64,000 nucleotides of DNA from Bacteroides sp. (GTDB lineage: Bacteria > Bacteroidota > Bacteroidia > Bacteroidales > Bacteroidaceae), in the NCBI GenBank assembly GCA_020861095.1, contig JAJBTC010000212.1:1-64000 (forward strand). The letters run 5' to 3'. Every line of letters starts with the position of its first letter. The stretch's first letter is position 1. Made by a program: the position numbers and the translations under genes. The notes beneath the pieces were generated by a model. The model searched no databases and was not told the origin of the DNA. It saw only the letters and a program-made list of their open reading frames with translations. Shown here piece by piece: positions 9,275 through 18,187 of the stretch.

Positions 9275-10612
9275 TCACAGCCAGCAATACATCGTCGTCT
9301 GTGAAGGTATTGCCACTGGACATGTTGTAGCGGGGGCACTGGCCAGACCGGTGATCAGGCCGTCGCTGATGGTCACCGCACCGTCCTCTTCCAGCATCTG
9401 CGCGCTGATCGTTTCCAGCTGTTTGTTACGTACCAGGTCGATGTACTTTTTCTGCGCGTCGTTGTCCGCGCTGAATACCCGGAACTTCACTTCGTTGGGC
9501 ATCACCTCTGTGGGCAGTGCTACGTTGTCGCACTTGAAGGCCTTGGTCTGATTCTCACTGTTTTTCGGATTATTCAGCTGTATGGTCGCGTTCCCGCTGC
9601 TGTAGGTGATAAAGAAATCAATGTCGTTTTTCACCGCTTCGTATTCACACGGTCCGTAGATATCTCCGTTGGACGCGTTGAAGAAATTGTCTGTCAGGTT
9701 CGGGTCCTGGCAGTAGGTGGTTACGTTCTCATAGAACAGAATGGTAGCCGCATCCGGCACATTTAGTTCAAAGGCTTCCGTGAGTACCAGGCGGGCATCT
9801 CCGTAATAGACCAAGGTGAGCGCCACCGTAGCAGACTCCCCGACCACCGGAACCAGCACGGTCAGGCGATCGTCTTCCCGATCCATGATATCACCGGCCA
9901 CGGTGCCAAACCACACCTGATCGATCAGCGTAAGATTTTCTCCGGTCAGTTCGATGAGTGTAGAGATATCGGCAGAAAGCGGATAGCTGGTCACTACCGG
10001 CTGCGGTTTGTTGATCCGGAATTTGTCGGAGGAGGCCACCTGCGCCTCACCGGAAGCGGTCTGATAGACTAAGTAAACAGTCACCTCGTCTTCTTCCACA
10101 TAGGGGACCTTTACCACCAGCTCGGTCTCCGTCTGGTAGACAACAGCAGCTTCGGCGGTTCCGAATAGTACGTGGGTAACTCCCTCCAGGTCAGTACCCT
10201 GGATCAGGATCTCCTCGTTCACCCTGCCCGTGGCGGGAAGCTGACTGAGGACAGGCAGGGCATAGGTCACCGTAAAGTGGCCTGTACTCTCCGCGCTCCC
10301 CAGGCTGTTCTGCACCACGATAGAGCCGGTCCTGGAGTGGGCATTTACCTTCACTACCAGTTCCGTGGAGCTGACGCGGTATTTCAGTGTGGCCAGTCCG
10401 CCCCCGATGTATACCGTATCTACATATTCGAGGTGTTCCCCTTCGATGGTAATCTCCGTGCCTACCTTGCCTTCGGCAGGGGAGAAGGAAGTGATCTGTG
10501 GAACGTCTCTCTCTGTCTGATTGAATGTAGGATCTTCGTTACATGCCGCCAACCCGGCAATAAGCATCACCGCCGGCGCGATCCGTCTGAGTATGTATGT
10601 GATTGTTTTCAT
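9275..10612 (-). CDS. IPT/TIG-domain surface lipoprotein of the alginate locus (3' end frameshifted)
   Basis: The predicted product is an outer-membrane glycan-binding lipoprotein: lipobox AGLAAC near residue 24, then three IPT/TIG beta-sandwich repeats (about residues 38-115, 120-200, 205-285) and a C-terminal domain of unknown fold. It is the last gene of the SusC-SusD-PL6 operon, 1 nt after the lyase stop, a usual place for a surface glycan-binding protein. As sequenced it ends at 9275 (445 aa, ending TMYCWL). Adding one C to the 5-C run (plus G5 at 9332-9336) restores a frame that runs on as PRYNMSSGNTF...DDDVLLAVKM and ends CYWQH at 9162. The shift therefore replaces the natural last ~57 residues. 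Confidence 0.82.
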   Translation of the reverse strand: MKTITYILRRIAPAVMLIAGLAACNEDPTFNQTERDVPQITSFSPAEGKVGTEITIEGEHLEYVDTVYIGGGLATLKYRVSSTELVVKVNAHSRTGSIVVQNSLGSAESTGHFTVTYALPVLSQLPATGRVNEEILIQGTDLEGVTHVLFGTAEAAVVYQTETELVVKVPYVEEDEVTVYLVYQTASGEAQVASSDKFRINKPQPVVTSYPLSADISTLIELTGENLTLIDQVWFGTVAGDIMDREDDRLTVLVPVVGESATVALTLVYYGDARLVLTEAFELNVPDAATILFYENVTTYCQDPNLTDNFFNASNGDIYGPCEYEAVKNDIDFFITYSSGNATIQLNNPKNSENQTKAFKCDNVALPTEVMPNEVKFRVFSADNDAQKKYIDLVRNKQLETISAQMLEEDGAVTISDGLITGLASAPATTCPVAIPSQTTMYCWL

Positions 10613-10613
10613 G

Positions 10614-13025
10614 TTATGGATTCATAAATAGTCCGATGTCGCCGCCGTCGGTAGCCTGGCCAGCCAGCGGGGATCTGTCGGAAAGTGGATAATACGTATG
10701 TTTCAGGAAACGGGGGTCTTCAAAAAGCAGATCGCTGGTCTGCGCAGCGTTGCGCACCCCCGGCTTGCCGGCTTTATAGATGCAGCAATGCGTCATCCGG
10801 TGATGAGGTCCGGAAAGCAGGATGGGTCCTCTGGCCTCGGCAGACCGGGTGAATACCGTGTTGCGGATGTCACAGTGTACCAGTCCGGTCTGCCGGATGA
10901 TGTACTGTCCCGCCCGGTTATTCACCTCATCAAAGACACCATGGTCGATGTAAAGAAAACCTCCCAGGGTAGATTCATCATTGCCGCCGCGATAGAAGTC
11001 GATCGCCCATTGGGTGATGCGGCTGAACACGGTATTCTCCAGCAGGATATATTCGGCGTTGTAGTTGCCCTTGTCCTCTTTCTCGTCCGAGAGGCTCAGT
11101 CCCCGGAACGAATCGCGCAACACAGAATTTCGTATCGAGAGCGTATCGATGAAGGCCGTCTGATAGGCTTTCAGAATGGCGCCGCCCGACTCTGCCTGAA
11201 AGCTGTGTATGTCGCAATCCGTGACAAACAGGTTGTAAGGATCCAGGTTGTTGTCCCGCTGTGTGGTGAGGGCGTACCTGGCAGGTTTCTCCGAACGGGC
11301 ATTCCCATCCAGTTCCAGGCCCTGCAAATGTACTGTGCTGCCTCCGGTGAGTTCAAACATCACCACCGTGTTGGCGGTCACCTCTTCCATCCGGATTACC
11401 GGCTTTCCGGCCAGTCCTTCCCTGGCACGTATGGTGAGCGAGTGTGGGATCACGATCTTGCGGCTGTGCGCGTATACCCCTTCCTCCTGCAATTCGAGGA
11501 TATCTCCGGCGACCGAATTACGGATAGCCTTTAGCAGCGCATCTTTTCCAGGAACCACTTTGTGTACCTGAGCAGGAGCCTGCCGCATAGCAGGAGCCGT
11601 CCATGGGAAACCGGGGCCGCAATTGGACTTGCCGGCTATCTCCCGCAGAGTCTCCGCGCCTCCCAATAGTTCAAAAGCACCGATGGCTCTGGAAGCCGGG
11701 CGTGTACGCCCCGCAATATCCGTCTCCACGTAGTCAAACGACCCCACGGCAGTCTCCCGCGTCAGCGGCAGGATCATGCCCTGCGCCCCCCGGCGCAGCT
11801 GCAACTCCGCAGCCAGGAAGCCTGTACCGCTCTCTATGCCATGCGCACTCTGCATCACATTGCCTTCGAACAGGAAACCATCGGTCCGGTCGAACGCACG
11901 GATCAGTTCTTCCTCTGCCGGAGAATAAACAATATTATTGGCAATCCGTACATTCACCGGACGGGAAGTACGCTCTTCGTCGCTACCCACACAGAGTTGC
12001 CAGGGAAGGGCGCAGTCTACAAAGGTATTGAAAGCGATATCCACATCCTTCACCTGATGGTAGCGGTTGATGGCCGAGTTGGGTACACCGTTCATGATTA
12101 CCAGCGGCGCACGGAAGTCGATCCCCGTGAGTCCGTACAGGTAGTTGTTGTATACCTTGTGTCCTTCGTTGATGACACGGATACCTCCGGTAAACTGCTT
12201 CCCGTTGCCTAAGAAATAATTGCCGGATACCTCGTTGCGGTTCCCATGCCGGAGCACCAGGCTTCCTTCACATTCCCAGAAGGTATTGCCGATGATCCGG
12301 TTTTCACACGACTTCACCGAGATGATCTCCACCTCCCCGTTGCAATGTTCGAAGAAGTTTCCTTCGACGATCGTGTTAGAATTTTCCAGCGACCAGGTAC
12401 TGGTACCGATACGCAGGGTCTCTCCCCCGTTGGACCCCAATCTGGGACGGGGTCCGAAATGGTTGCGCCGGATGCGGTGGTAATTCTCCATATGACCTTC
12501 GCCGTTGGGCGAAACGATGAAGGTAGTTCCCAGGTTTTTCTTGCCGCCGAAGTAGCAATACTCTACCGTGTTATGTTGTCCGCAGAGGTTGACCCAGTTG
12601 TCCGACTTCGTCTTGTCGGGGTTGTTGTACCCGTCGATCACGCAATGCCGCATTACCGAGTGACGGGCAGCCTCCGTAGCGGAAGTTTTGAACTCCACCA
12701 CTGTACTTGTGGGTGTATGTCCGTTGACAAACACCAGCCCCTCTACCACTAAGTAGTGGCCCGACAGACGCAGGTTCGACAATCCTTCGAGGGTACACTG
12801 TCCCGGAGTCTCCGCCCTCAGTACAATGGGCTGGTCCGCGGTACCTTCGCCTTTGAACACCAGCTTCACATCCTGCCACACCCCGTTGGCCAGCAAGATC
12901 GTATCGCCGGGCTGCGCGCGCTTCACCGCCGCGTTGAACTCCGTCAGATCCTTCACCGGCAGCATACCGGCCCGAAGGCCGATACACAGGGTGAGTAACA
13001 AACCGATTAAAGTAGCTTTTCTCAT
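10614..13025 (-). CDS. PL6 alginate lyase / chondroitinase-B-like, two-domain
   Basis: This is a secreted, right-handed parallel beta-helix lyase that cleaves alginate by beta-elimination. Start MRKATLIGLL gives 803 residues with a signal peptide ending near residue 20. The first half has the PL6 catalytic block CNGEVEIISVKS with K238 and LVLRHGN with R259; their 21-residue spacing equals that of the Lys/Arg pair in characterised PL6 enzymes. Acidic residues in NGEVE would bind calcium. The second half (about residues 490-803) is another beta-helix-like domain of the DUF4957/DUF5123 type, as in long PL6 proteins. Start and the SusD stop overlap as TGATG, so translation is probably coupled. 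The open frame extends upstream to 13100, but that would lie inside SusD. Confidence 0.9.
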   Translation of the reverse strand: MRKATLIGLLLTLCIGLRAGMLPVKDLTEFNAAVKRAQPGDTILLANGVWQDVKLVFKGEGTADQPIVLRAETPGQCTLEGLSNLRLSGHYLVVEGLVFVNGHTPTSTVVEFKTSATEAARHSVMRHCVIDGYNNPDKTKSDNWVNLCGQHNTVEYCYFGGKKNLGTTFIVSPNGEGHMENYHRIRRNHFGPRPRLGSNGGETLRIGTSTWSLENSNTIVEGNFFEHCNGEVEIISVKSCENRIIGNTFWECEGSLVLRHGNRNEVSGNYFLGNGKQFTGGIRVINEGHKVYNNYLYGLTGIDFRAPLVIMNGVPNSAINRYHQVKDVDIAFNTFVDCALPWQLCVGSDEERTSRPVNVRIANNIVYSPAEEELIRAFDRTDGFLFEGNVMQSAHGIESGTGFLAAELQLRRGAQGMILPLTRETAVGSFDYVETDIAGRTRPASRAIGAFELLGGAETLREIAGKSNCGPGFPWTAPAMRQAPAQVHKVVPGKDALLKAIRNSVAGDILELQEEGVYAHSRKIVIPHSLTIRAREGLAGKPVIRMEEVTANTVVMFELTGGSTVHLQGLELDGNARSEKPARYALTTQRDNNLDPYNLFVTDCDIHSFQAESGGAILKAYQTAFIDTLSIRNSVLRDSFRGLSLSDEKEDKGNYNAEYILLENTVFSRITQWAIDFYRGGNDESTLGGFLYIDHGVFDEVNNRAGQYIIRQTGLVHCDIRNTVFTRSAEARGPILLSGPHHRMTHCCIYKAGKPGVRNAAQTSDLLFEDPRFLKHTYYPLSDRSPLAGQATDGGDIGLFMNP

Positions 13026-14515
13026 CAGTAGCCCGGATTTTGGGTGATGTGGGGGTTGATGTCTCTTTCCGAAGTAGGGATGGGCAGCAGGAGTTGCCAC
13101 TCTTCCAGCGGCCTGGTCACCTGTCCCATGGTACCGTCTACATAGTAGAGCTTATCGGAATATTGCAACGGCTCGCTCAGGTAATGCGCGTCCATCACCG
13201 GGATGTAGCGATCCGTACGTACCAGGTCGAAGAAGCGATGGTTCTCATAGGCGAATTCCAGGAAACGTTCGTTCTCAATGGCTAAGAACATGGCGTATTT
13301 GTTGGGAACATCCGTCAGGGTCAATGGCTCGATCCGCGCGCGGAGGCGTATCTGGTTGAGGTAGCCCAGCGCCGTGGCCAGGTTGCCCTGCTCGTTCTCG
13401 ATCTCTGCCAGCATCAGCAAAACATCCGCATAGCGGAGCACCGGGAAGTCTTTCTCGCCGTCGTACTTGATATTGGCGGGAGAGAGGTATTTGGTCACAT
13501 AGTAGTCTTCTACGTAGCCTTTGATCGGATCGTCGTATCCCTCTTCCACCGTCACCGGTTTGCGGGCATCGGTACCGTTGGCCTGGTAGGCCTTCATCAG
13601 GGTCACTGTGGGATAGTTGTATCCTTCGCCGTCGGTATCTACGACCACCGAACCGCTGTTGAGCGGAGCGAATTGGGTGACAAACGGATTGCCCAGCCCT
13701 ACATTGCCTGCTTTATAGCGGATGGCGAAAATGATCTCTTCGTTCATCTCGTTCCCGATGCTGAATACATCGGCAAATTCGGGAAGCAGATCGTGGTCAC
13801 TGCCTTTGACGCTTTCCAGCAGTTTTTTCGCTTCCGTGAGTTCGCCCCGGGTGAGGTAGACTTTCGCCAGCAGGGTTTTCGCTGCCCAGGAAGTGACACG
13901 CCCCGCTTCCGCAGGATACACGTCGGGAAGCAACTCTTCGTCTACGATCTGTTTCAGGTCGCCGATGATCCGGGCGTATACTTCATCTACCGGACTGCGG
14001 TCGTAGGTACGGGCCTCCTGTGCGCTGATGCGCTCGGTCACTAAGAACACCGGTCCGTAGAGACGCACCAGGTTGAAGTAGTGGTACGAACGGATGAAGA
14101 GGGCTTCTCCCTGATATTGTTTGCGCGCTTTTTCGTCGGCCACCACATCCAGGGTAGACTGCCGCAGGATGGTGTTGCAACGGGCGATGTTGTGATAGGT
14201 ACGGTTCCAGTACTTCTCTACTTCCACATGGCTGGCATAGAGGGTGGATTCGTCGAGTGACATCAGGTCTTTATTGACCGCCGTACCCGACGAGCGGCTG
14301 CGTACACGGGAGACATCCGCGCGGAGGTCGGTGAGTTTCCACTCGTTGCTGAGGGGAGCGTGCATCCCGTTGTAGCAGGCCACTACGCCTACATTCACTT
14401 CCGAATCGTTTTTGTAGAAATCTCCCTCCCCGATCTCTGAACGGGGTTGCAGATCGAGGCAACCTGTCAACATCAGTGTGCCCAGCAAGGGAATGTATTT
14501 CAATCTGTTTTTCAT
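13025..14515 (-). CDS. SusD/RagB-like glycan-binding lipoprotein (alginate locus)
   Basis: This is the outer-membrane lid and binding protein that works with the SusC channel directly upstream. The 496-residue protein has a lipoprotein signal (LMLTGC, Cys at about 19) and the SusD pattern: early YNGMHAP TPR segment, RSYHYFNLVRLYGPVFLV, then RYADVLLMLAEIENEQGN and a C-terminal LLPIPTSERDINPHITQNPGY, a classic SusD ending. Its stop overlaps the PL6 start. Substrate is inferred as alginate oligosaccharides from neighbours. Confidence 0.93.
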   Translation of the reverse strand: MKNRLKYIPLLGTLMLTGCLDLQPRSEIGEGDFYKNDSEVNVGVVACYNGMHAPLSNEWKLTDLRADVSRVRSRSSGTAVNKDLMSLDESTLYASHVEVEKYWNRTYHNIARCNTILRQSTLDVVADEKARKQYQGEALFIRSYHYFNLVRLYGPVFLVTERISAQEARTYDRSPVDEVYARIIGDLKQIVDEELLPDVYPAEAGRVTSWAAKTLLAKVYLTRGELTEAKKLLESVKGSDHDLLPEFADVFSIGNEMNEEIIFAIRYKAGNVGLGNPFVTQFAPLNSGSVVVDTDGEGYNYPTVTLMKAYQANGTDARKPVTVEEGYDDPIKGYVEDYYVTKYLSPANIKYDGEKDFPVLRYADVLLMLAEIENEQGNLATALGYLNQIRLRARIEPLTLTDVPNKYAMFLAIENERFLEFAYENHRFFDLVRTDRYIPVMDAHYLSEPLQYSDKLYYVDGTMGQVTRPLEEWQLLLPIPTSERDINPHITQNPGY

Positions 14516-14616
14516 ATAGGATCTGTTTTTATGCTGATACCCACGCGCGGCAGGCCGTTCTCTCCCTTCTGAAGGAAAAGAGTTTCCCGCCGGCCAGTGG
14601 TCTTCAGTTCTGTGGA

Positions 14617-17600
14617 TTAAAAATGAATATCTATTCCGAAAGTAAAGGTACGCTGCATCGGGAATCCGCCACGCTGGTAGCCGTCGATCAGCGGCGAAGC
14701 ATACTGGCTCGAAGTGATCCGGGATTCGGGATTGACACCGCGGTATCCTTTGGCCATGTGTACATAGAGGTTCTGAGCGGAGGTATAGACCCGCAGGCCG
14801 TTGAGACCGATCTTGCGGCTCACTTTTTTAGGCAATGTATACCCCAGCACGATGTCACGTACCGACCAGTACGAACCGTCTTCGATCAGGTAGTCGGTCA
14901 GTTCCCACTTCATCCCTGTGGTCTGGTAGGGAGTTTTGCCGTCGCCCGGATTTTCCGCGTTGATCCAGCGGGTCATCACGTAGTTCTTGTTGTACTTCTT
15001 GGTCTCGTTGTAGTATCCGTCGCCGTTGAGCACATCCACACCCTGCACACCCTGCAACATGACAGTGAGGTCGAAGTTGCGGTAGCGGAATGTATTTGTC
15101 ATCCCCCAGGTGAAATCAGGAAACGGATCTCCCAGTGCCACGCGGTCGTCGTCGTCGATCACTCCGTTCTTATCGACATCCATTACCCGCAGACCACCCG
15201 GTTTGTCGTCGGCATGGCTGGCGTTGTTCGCGATCTCTTCGGTGCTGTTCCATACGCCGATGGTCTTGAATCCGTAGAACTGGATCGCCGGTTTTCCCAC
15301 CTGTGCCAGGTAGGCCTCGTTGCGCTCCCCGTAGTTGATCTGGCGCTCGTCGCCACCCAGATCCAGCAATCTGTTCTTGTTGGTAGCTAAGTTGAAAGAG
15401 GTGGTCCACTCAAACGATTGGGTACGGATGTTGTGTGTCGAAAGTTCAAATTCAAAACCCTTGTTGCGCACTTTACCGATGTTGTTCCAGAACTCCGTAT
15501 ACCCGGAAAAGGCTAAAGAAGATTGCTTGAAAAGCATATCTACCGTCTCCGAGTAGTAGTACTCCGCGGAGAGATTGACACGGTTGCCCCATACCGAGAT
15601 ATCGGCTCCGAAATTGTACTCGCTGGATTGTTCCCAGCCAATCGACTTATTGCCGAGTACCGAACTGGTATTGGCCAGGCCGGGAGTCACCGTACCGGTA
15701 CCCGGACCGAAAGAGTAGTTGGCCGAAAGGAGTTTGTCTGTATGCGCGTAATTCTCAATGTCGTTGTTCCCCGTCAGCCCCCAGCTGCCCCGCAACTTCA
15801 ACTGATCGATCCAGCGGATGTTCTTCATAAAGGGCTCTTCGGAGACACGCCATCCCAGGGATACGGAAGGAAACCATCCCCACCGGTTGTCGGGGCCGAA
15901 TTTGGAACTTCCGTCGGTACGCAGACTGGCAGAGACCAGGTATTTATCGTCGTAGGCATAGTTCACACGACCCAATACAGACAGCAGGGCTTCTTCTTCC
16001 TTGAGTGTATAGGTATCGCCTAAGCTCAGACCCGTAGCCGCATTGATCGTATGGATATAATCTGTCGGGAAATCGGTACCTACAATCCCTGCCGTGCGGG
16101 TATTGGATTTTTCGGCAGTGAACCCGGCCAGTACAGACAGGTCGTGCTTCTTCCGGATCACCGTATGGTAGTTCAGGGTATTCTCGGTCAGCAGATCCAC
16201 ATAGAGACGGTTGCGGTAGGTAGACTGGTTGGTATCTCCCTCTTTCTTGGTGCCTTTGTTCACATACTGCTCGTAATTCATATAGGAGTAGTAGAACCCG
16301 TTGGAGGTTTTGAACTCCAGCCCCTTAGCCAGTTTGATGGTGATGTACGACGAGGTTTGCAGACGGTAGTCTGTCTGGAAACGATTGTCGTTGTCGAGCA
16401 GCGAACGAGGATTGTGATTGGATGTATTCCACGGGCTGGCCGTGAATGTGGTACCGTCTTCCCGGGTATACTCCGTATTGTTGAAGTGTCCGCCGTGCGC
16501 GTATTCTCCTACCTCACGTCCGGTGAGTGCCGCGGTCTCTTCGGTGTGGCGCACCGGCAACCACGAGGGCGTACGGTAGAAGTCGATAAAGTTGGTAGAG
16601 GGGCGTTCGCGTCTGGAGTAGGTCGGATTGATATTGATCCCTACCGACACCCGTTTGTTGAGTTCGGCGTCGATCCTGGCACGCACTCCGAAACGGTCGT
16701 ACGTATTGTGCAGCATGATGCCTTCGTCGCCGGTGTAGTTGGCCGAAAGGAAGTATTTCACCTCCCGGGTGCCTCCGGATACATTGAACTGATAGTTCTG
16801 GAGGGTAGCCGTACGTATGCCTTCCTTCTGCCAGTCGGTCTCGTTGGCGATGTACTTCCATGCCTCTTCATTGGCAGAAAGGGTCTGTCCGTTAAGCGCC
16901 AGATCGCTCTCACGCAGGGTGATATACTCTCTGGCGGTCAGGATCGGATGCAGTTTGTACGCGTCTTTCACTCCCCAGCTGGCCTTGAAACTGTATTTGG
17001 GTTTCTTCACCTCTCCCTGTTTGGTGGTAATGAGGATCACCCCGTTGGCTCCGCGCGAACCATAGATCGCAGAGGAAGCGGCGTCTTTCAATACTTCGAT
17101 AGACTCTACATCACTCATATCTACAAATCCGAGTCCGTCTGCCACCGGGAATCCATCGACGACCACCAGCGGGTCTCCGCTGGCACTGATAGACCCCATA
17201 CCGCGTACACGGATTTGTGGAGCTACTCCGGCTTCGGTAGTGGTATTGGTGATCTGCACCCCGGCGATCTTGCCCTGAAGGGCCTGGTCCAGCCGGGATA
17301 CCGGGATGTCGGCCAACTCGTCTGTTTTCACTTTCGAGACCGAACCTGTGAGGTGAGATTTTTTCTGTACGCCGTAACCTACTACAACTACTTCGTCCAG
17401 GACTTTTACATCTTCCGCAAGTACGACGGAAATTACCGCTTGTTGTCCGGCTTTGATCTCCTGTGTGGTGTAGCCGATAAAAGAAAATACCAGTACATCG
17501 TCGGGACCGGAGATGCCGAGCGAATAATTTCCGTCAAGATCGGTAATGGTACCGTTGACCGAACCTTTCACAGCCACGGACACTCCGATCATCGGAAGGT

Positions 17601-17820
17601 GGTCGTTGTCTGTCACTTGTCCGGTGACGGTGCGCGACTGCGCCATCAACTGCCCCGTATGGCAGCACATGAAGATCAGAATGAGAAGTTGCCATTTGTG
17701 TGAAATAGCAGGGAATTTTTTTTCTCTTCCATAGATTAGACATTTAATTAAAAAACTATTGTATTGGATTTGTTTTGCCGTCTTTACCAATCCGAACAGT
17801 AATCGTGTTTTCCTTCTCAT
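14617..17820 (-). CDS. SusC/RagA TonB-dependent outer-membrane transporter (alginate locus)
   Basis: This TonB-dependent barrel should import alginate oligosaccharides. In order: signal segment KWQLLILIFMCCHTGQLMAQ, carboxypeptidase-D-like domain (VTGQVTDNDHLPMIGVSV), TonB-box region VLDEVVVVGYGVQKKSHLTG, plug domain (IRVRGMGSISASGDPLVVVDG), then a C-terminal beta-barrel ending FTFGIDIHF. The start is uncertain. The open frame allows ATG 17820, but a strong promoter (17833-17864) places the transcript start almost on it. ATG 17743 opens MSNLWKRKK, a typical charged leader, and joins this frame as KRKKFPAISHKWQ if one A is removed from the A8 run (17716-17723). The likely natural protein is then about 1041 aa starting at 17743. 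Confidence 0.92.
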   Translation of the reverse strand: MRRKTRLLFGLVKTAKQIQYNSFLIKCLIYGREKKFPAISHKWQLLILIFMCCHTGQLMAQSRTVTGQVTDNDHLPMIGVSVAVKGSVNGTITDLDGNYSLGISGPDDVLVFSFIGYTTQEIKAGQQAVISVVLAEDVKVLDEVVVVGYGVQKKSHLTGSVSKVKTDELADIPVSRLDQALQGKIAGVQITNTTTEAGVAPQIRVRGMGSISASGDPLVVVDGFPVADGLGFVDMSDVESIEVLKDAASSAIYGSRGANGVILITTKQGEVKKPKYSFKASWGVKDAYKLHPILTAREYITLRESDLALNGQTLSANEEAWKYIANETDWQKEGIRTATLQNYQFNVSGGTREVKYFLSANYTGDEGIMLHNTYDRFGVRARIDAELNKRVSVGININPTYSRRERPSTNFIDFYRTPSWLPVRHTEETAALTGREVGEYAHGGHFNNTEYTREDGTTFTASPWNTSNHNPRSLLDNDNRFQTDYRLQTSSYITIKLAKGLEFKTSNGFYYSYMNYEQYVNKGTKKEGDTNQSTYRNRLYVDLLTENTLNYHTVIRKKHDLSVLAGFTAEKSNTRTAGIVGTDFPTDYIHTINAATGLSLGDTYTLKEEEALLSVLGRVNYAYDDKYLVSASLRTDGSSKFGPDNRWGWFPSVSLGWRVSEEPFMKNIRWIDQLKLRGSWGLTGNNDIENYAHTDKLLSANYSFGPGTGTVTPGLANTSSVLGNKSIGWEQSSEYNFGADISVWGNRVNLSAEYYYSETVDMLFKQSSLAFSGYTEFWNNIGKVRNKGFEFELSTHNIRTQSFEWTTSFNLATNKNRLLDLGGDERQINYGERNEAYLAQVGKPAIQFYGFKTIGVWNSTEEIANNASHADDKPGGLRVMDVDKNGVIDDDDRVALGDPFPDFTWGMTNTFRYRNFDLTVMLQGVQGVDVLNGDGYYNETKKYNKNYVMTRWINAENPGDGKTPYQTTGMKWELTDYLIEDGSYWSVRDIVLGYTLPKKVSRKIGLNGLRVYTSAQNLYVHMAKGYRGVNPESRITSSQYASPLIDGYQRGGFPMQRTFTFGIDIHF

Positions 17821-17823
17821 GAA

Positions 17824-17864
17824 TTGGTCTGCCAAAAATAGACATATTTTATTATATAATCAAA
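17824..17864 (-). promoter_or_regulatory. Promoter and operator of the SusC-SusD-PL6-TIG operon
   Basis: On the minus strand TTTG (17864-17861), exactly 20 nt, then TATTTTTG (17840-17833). The palindrome TTGGCAGACCAA (17835-17824) overlaps the end of the -7 box. The 19-nt string TATTTTTGGCAGACCAATT is identical in the divergent lyase promoter. The position suggests repression, most simply by the GntR regulator at 28806. The rest of 17865-18105 is AT-rich without other signals. Confidence 0.8.
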
Positions 17865-18105
17865 ATAAAAACAGAGAAAAAACGGGCTTTTAACACATGA
17901 TAAAAGATTCCTTAACAGTCTCTCACCCATACACTGAATTTCATATAATAAAGTACGGATACAGTGTTTATTGTAAATAAAAACTTATATATTAGCTATT
18001 TAAGATTCAGCAAAAACAAAAATCAGACAGAAATCCTCCTTCCCCAGGAAATACCGCACGAGCGGGATATTTTTTATCCTCCTCCTGCAATATTCATCCG
18101 ATTTA

Positions 18106-18146
18106 TTTGGGTGATTAAAAATTATACTGTATTTTTGGCAGACCAA
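18106..18146 (+). promoter_or_regulatory. Promoter and operator of the PL17-KdgF-MFS-SDR operon
   Basis: TTTG (18106-18109), 20 nt, then TATTTTTG (18130-18137), with the operator TTGGCAGACCAA at 18135-18146 overlapping the -7 box. It has the same architecture and the same 19-nt core as the divergent SusC promoter about 290 bp away. It leaves a 5' leader of about 45 nt. Confidence 0.8.
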
Positions 18147-18187
18147 TTAACAACAAAAGAAGACACACTCAAAAAATCATCCATCAC

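Noticed and set aside
16051-17703. 550-codon plus-strand ORF opposite SusC
   Set aside because: It lies entirely antisense to a clear TonB-dependent transporter; the translation is low-quality and matches no domain pattern. The same applies to long antisense frames opposite topB (6159-7499), lysS (62198-63679) and several others.
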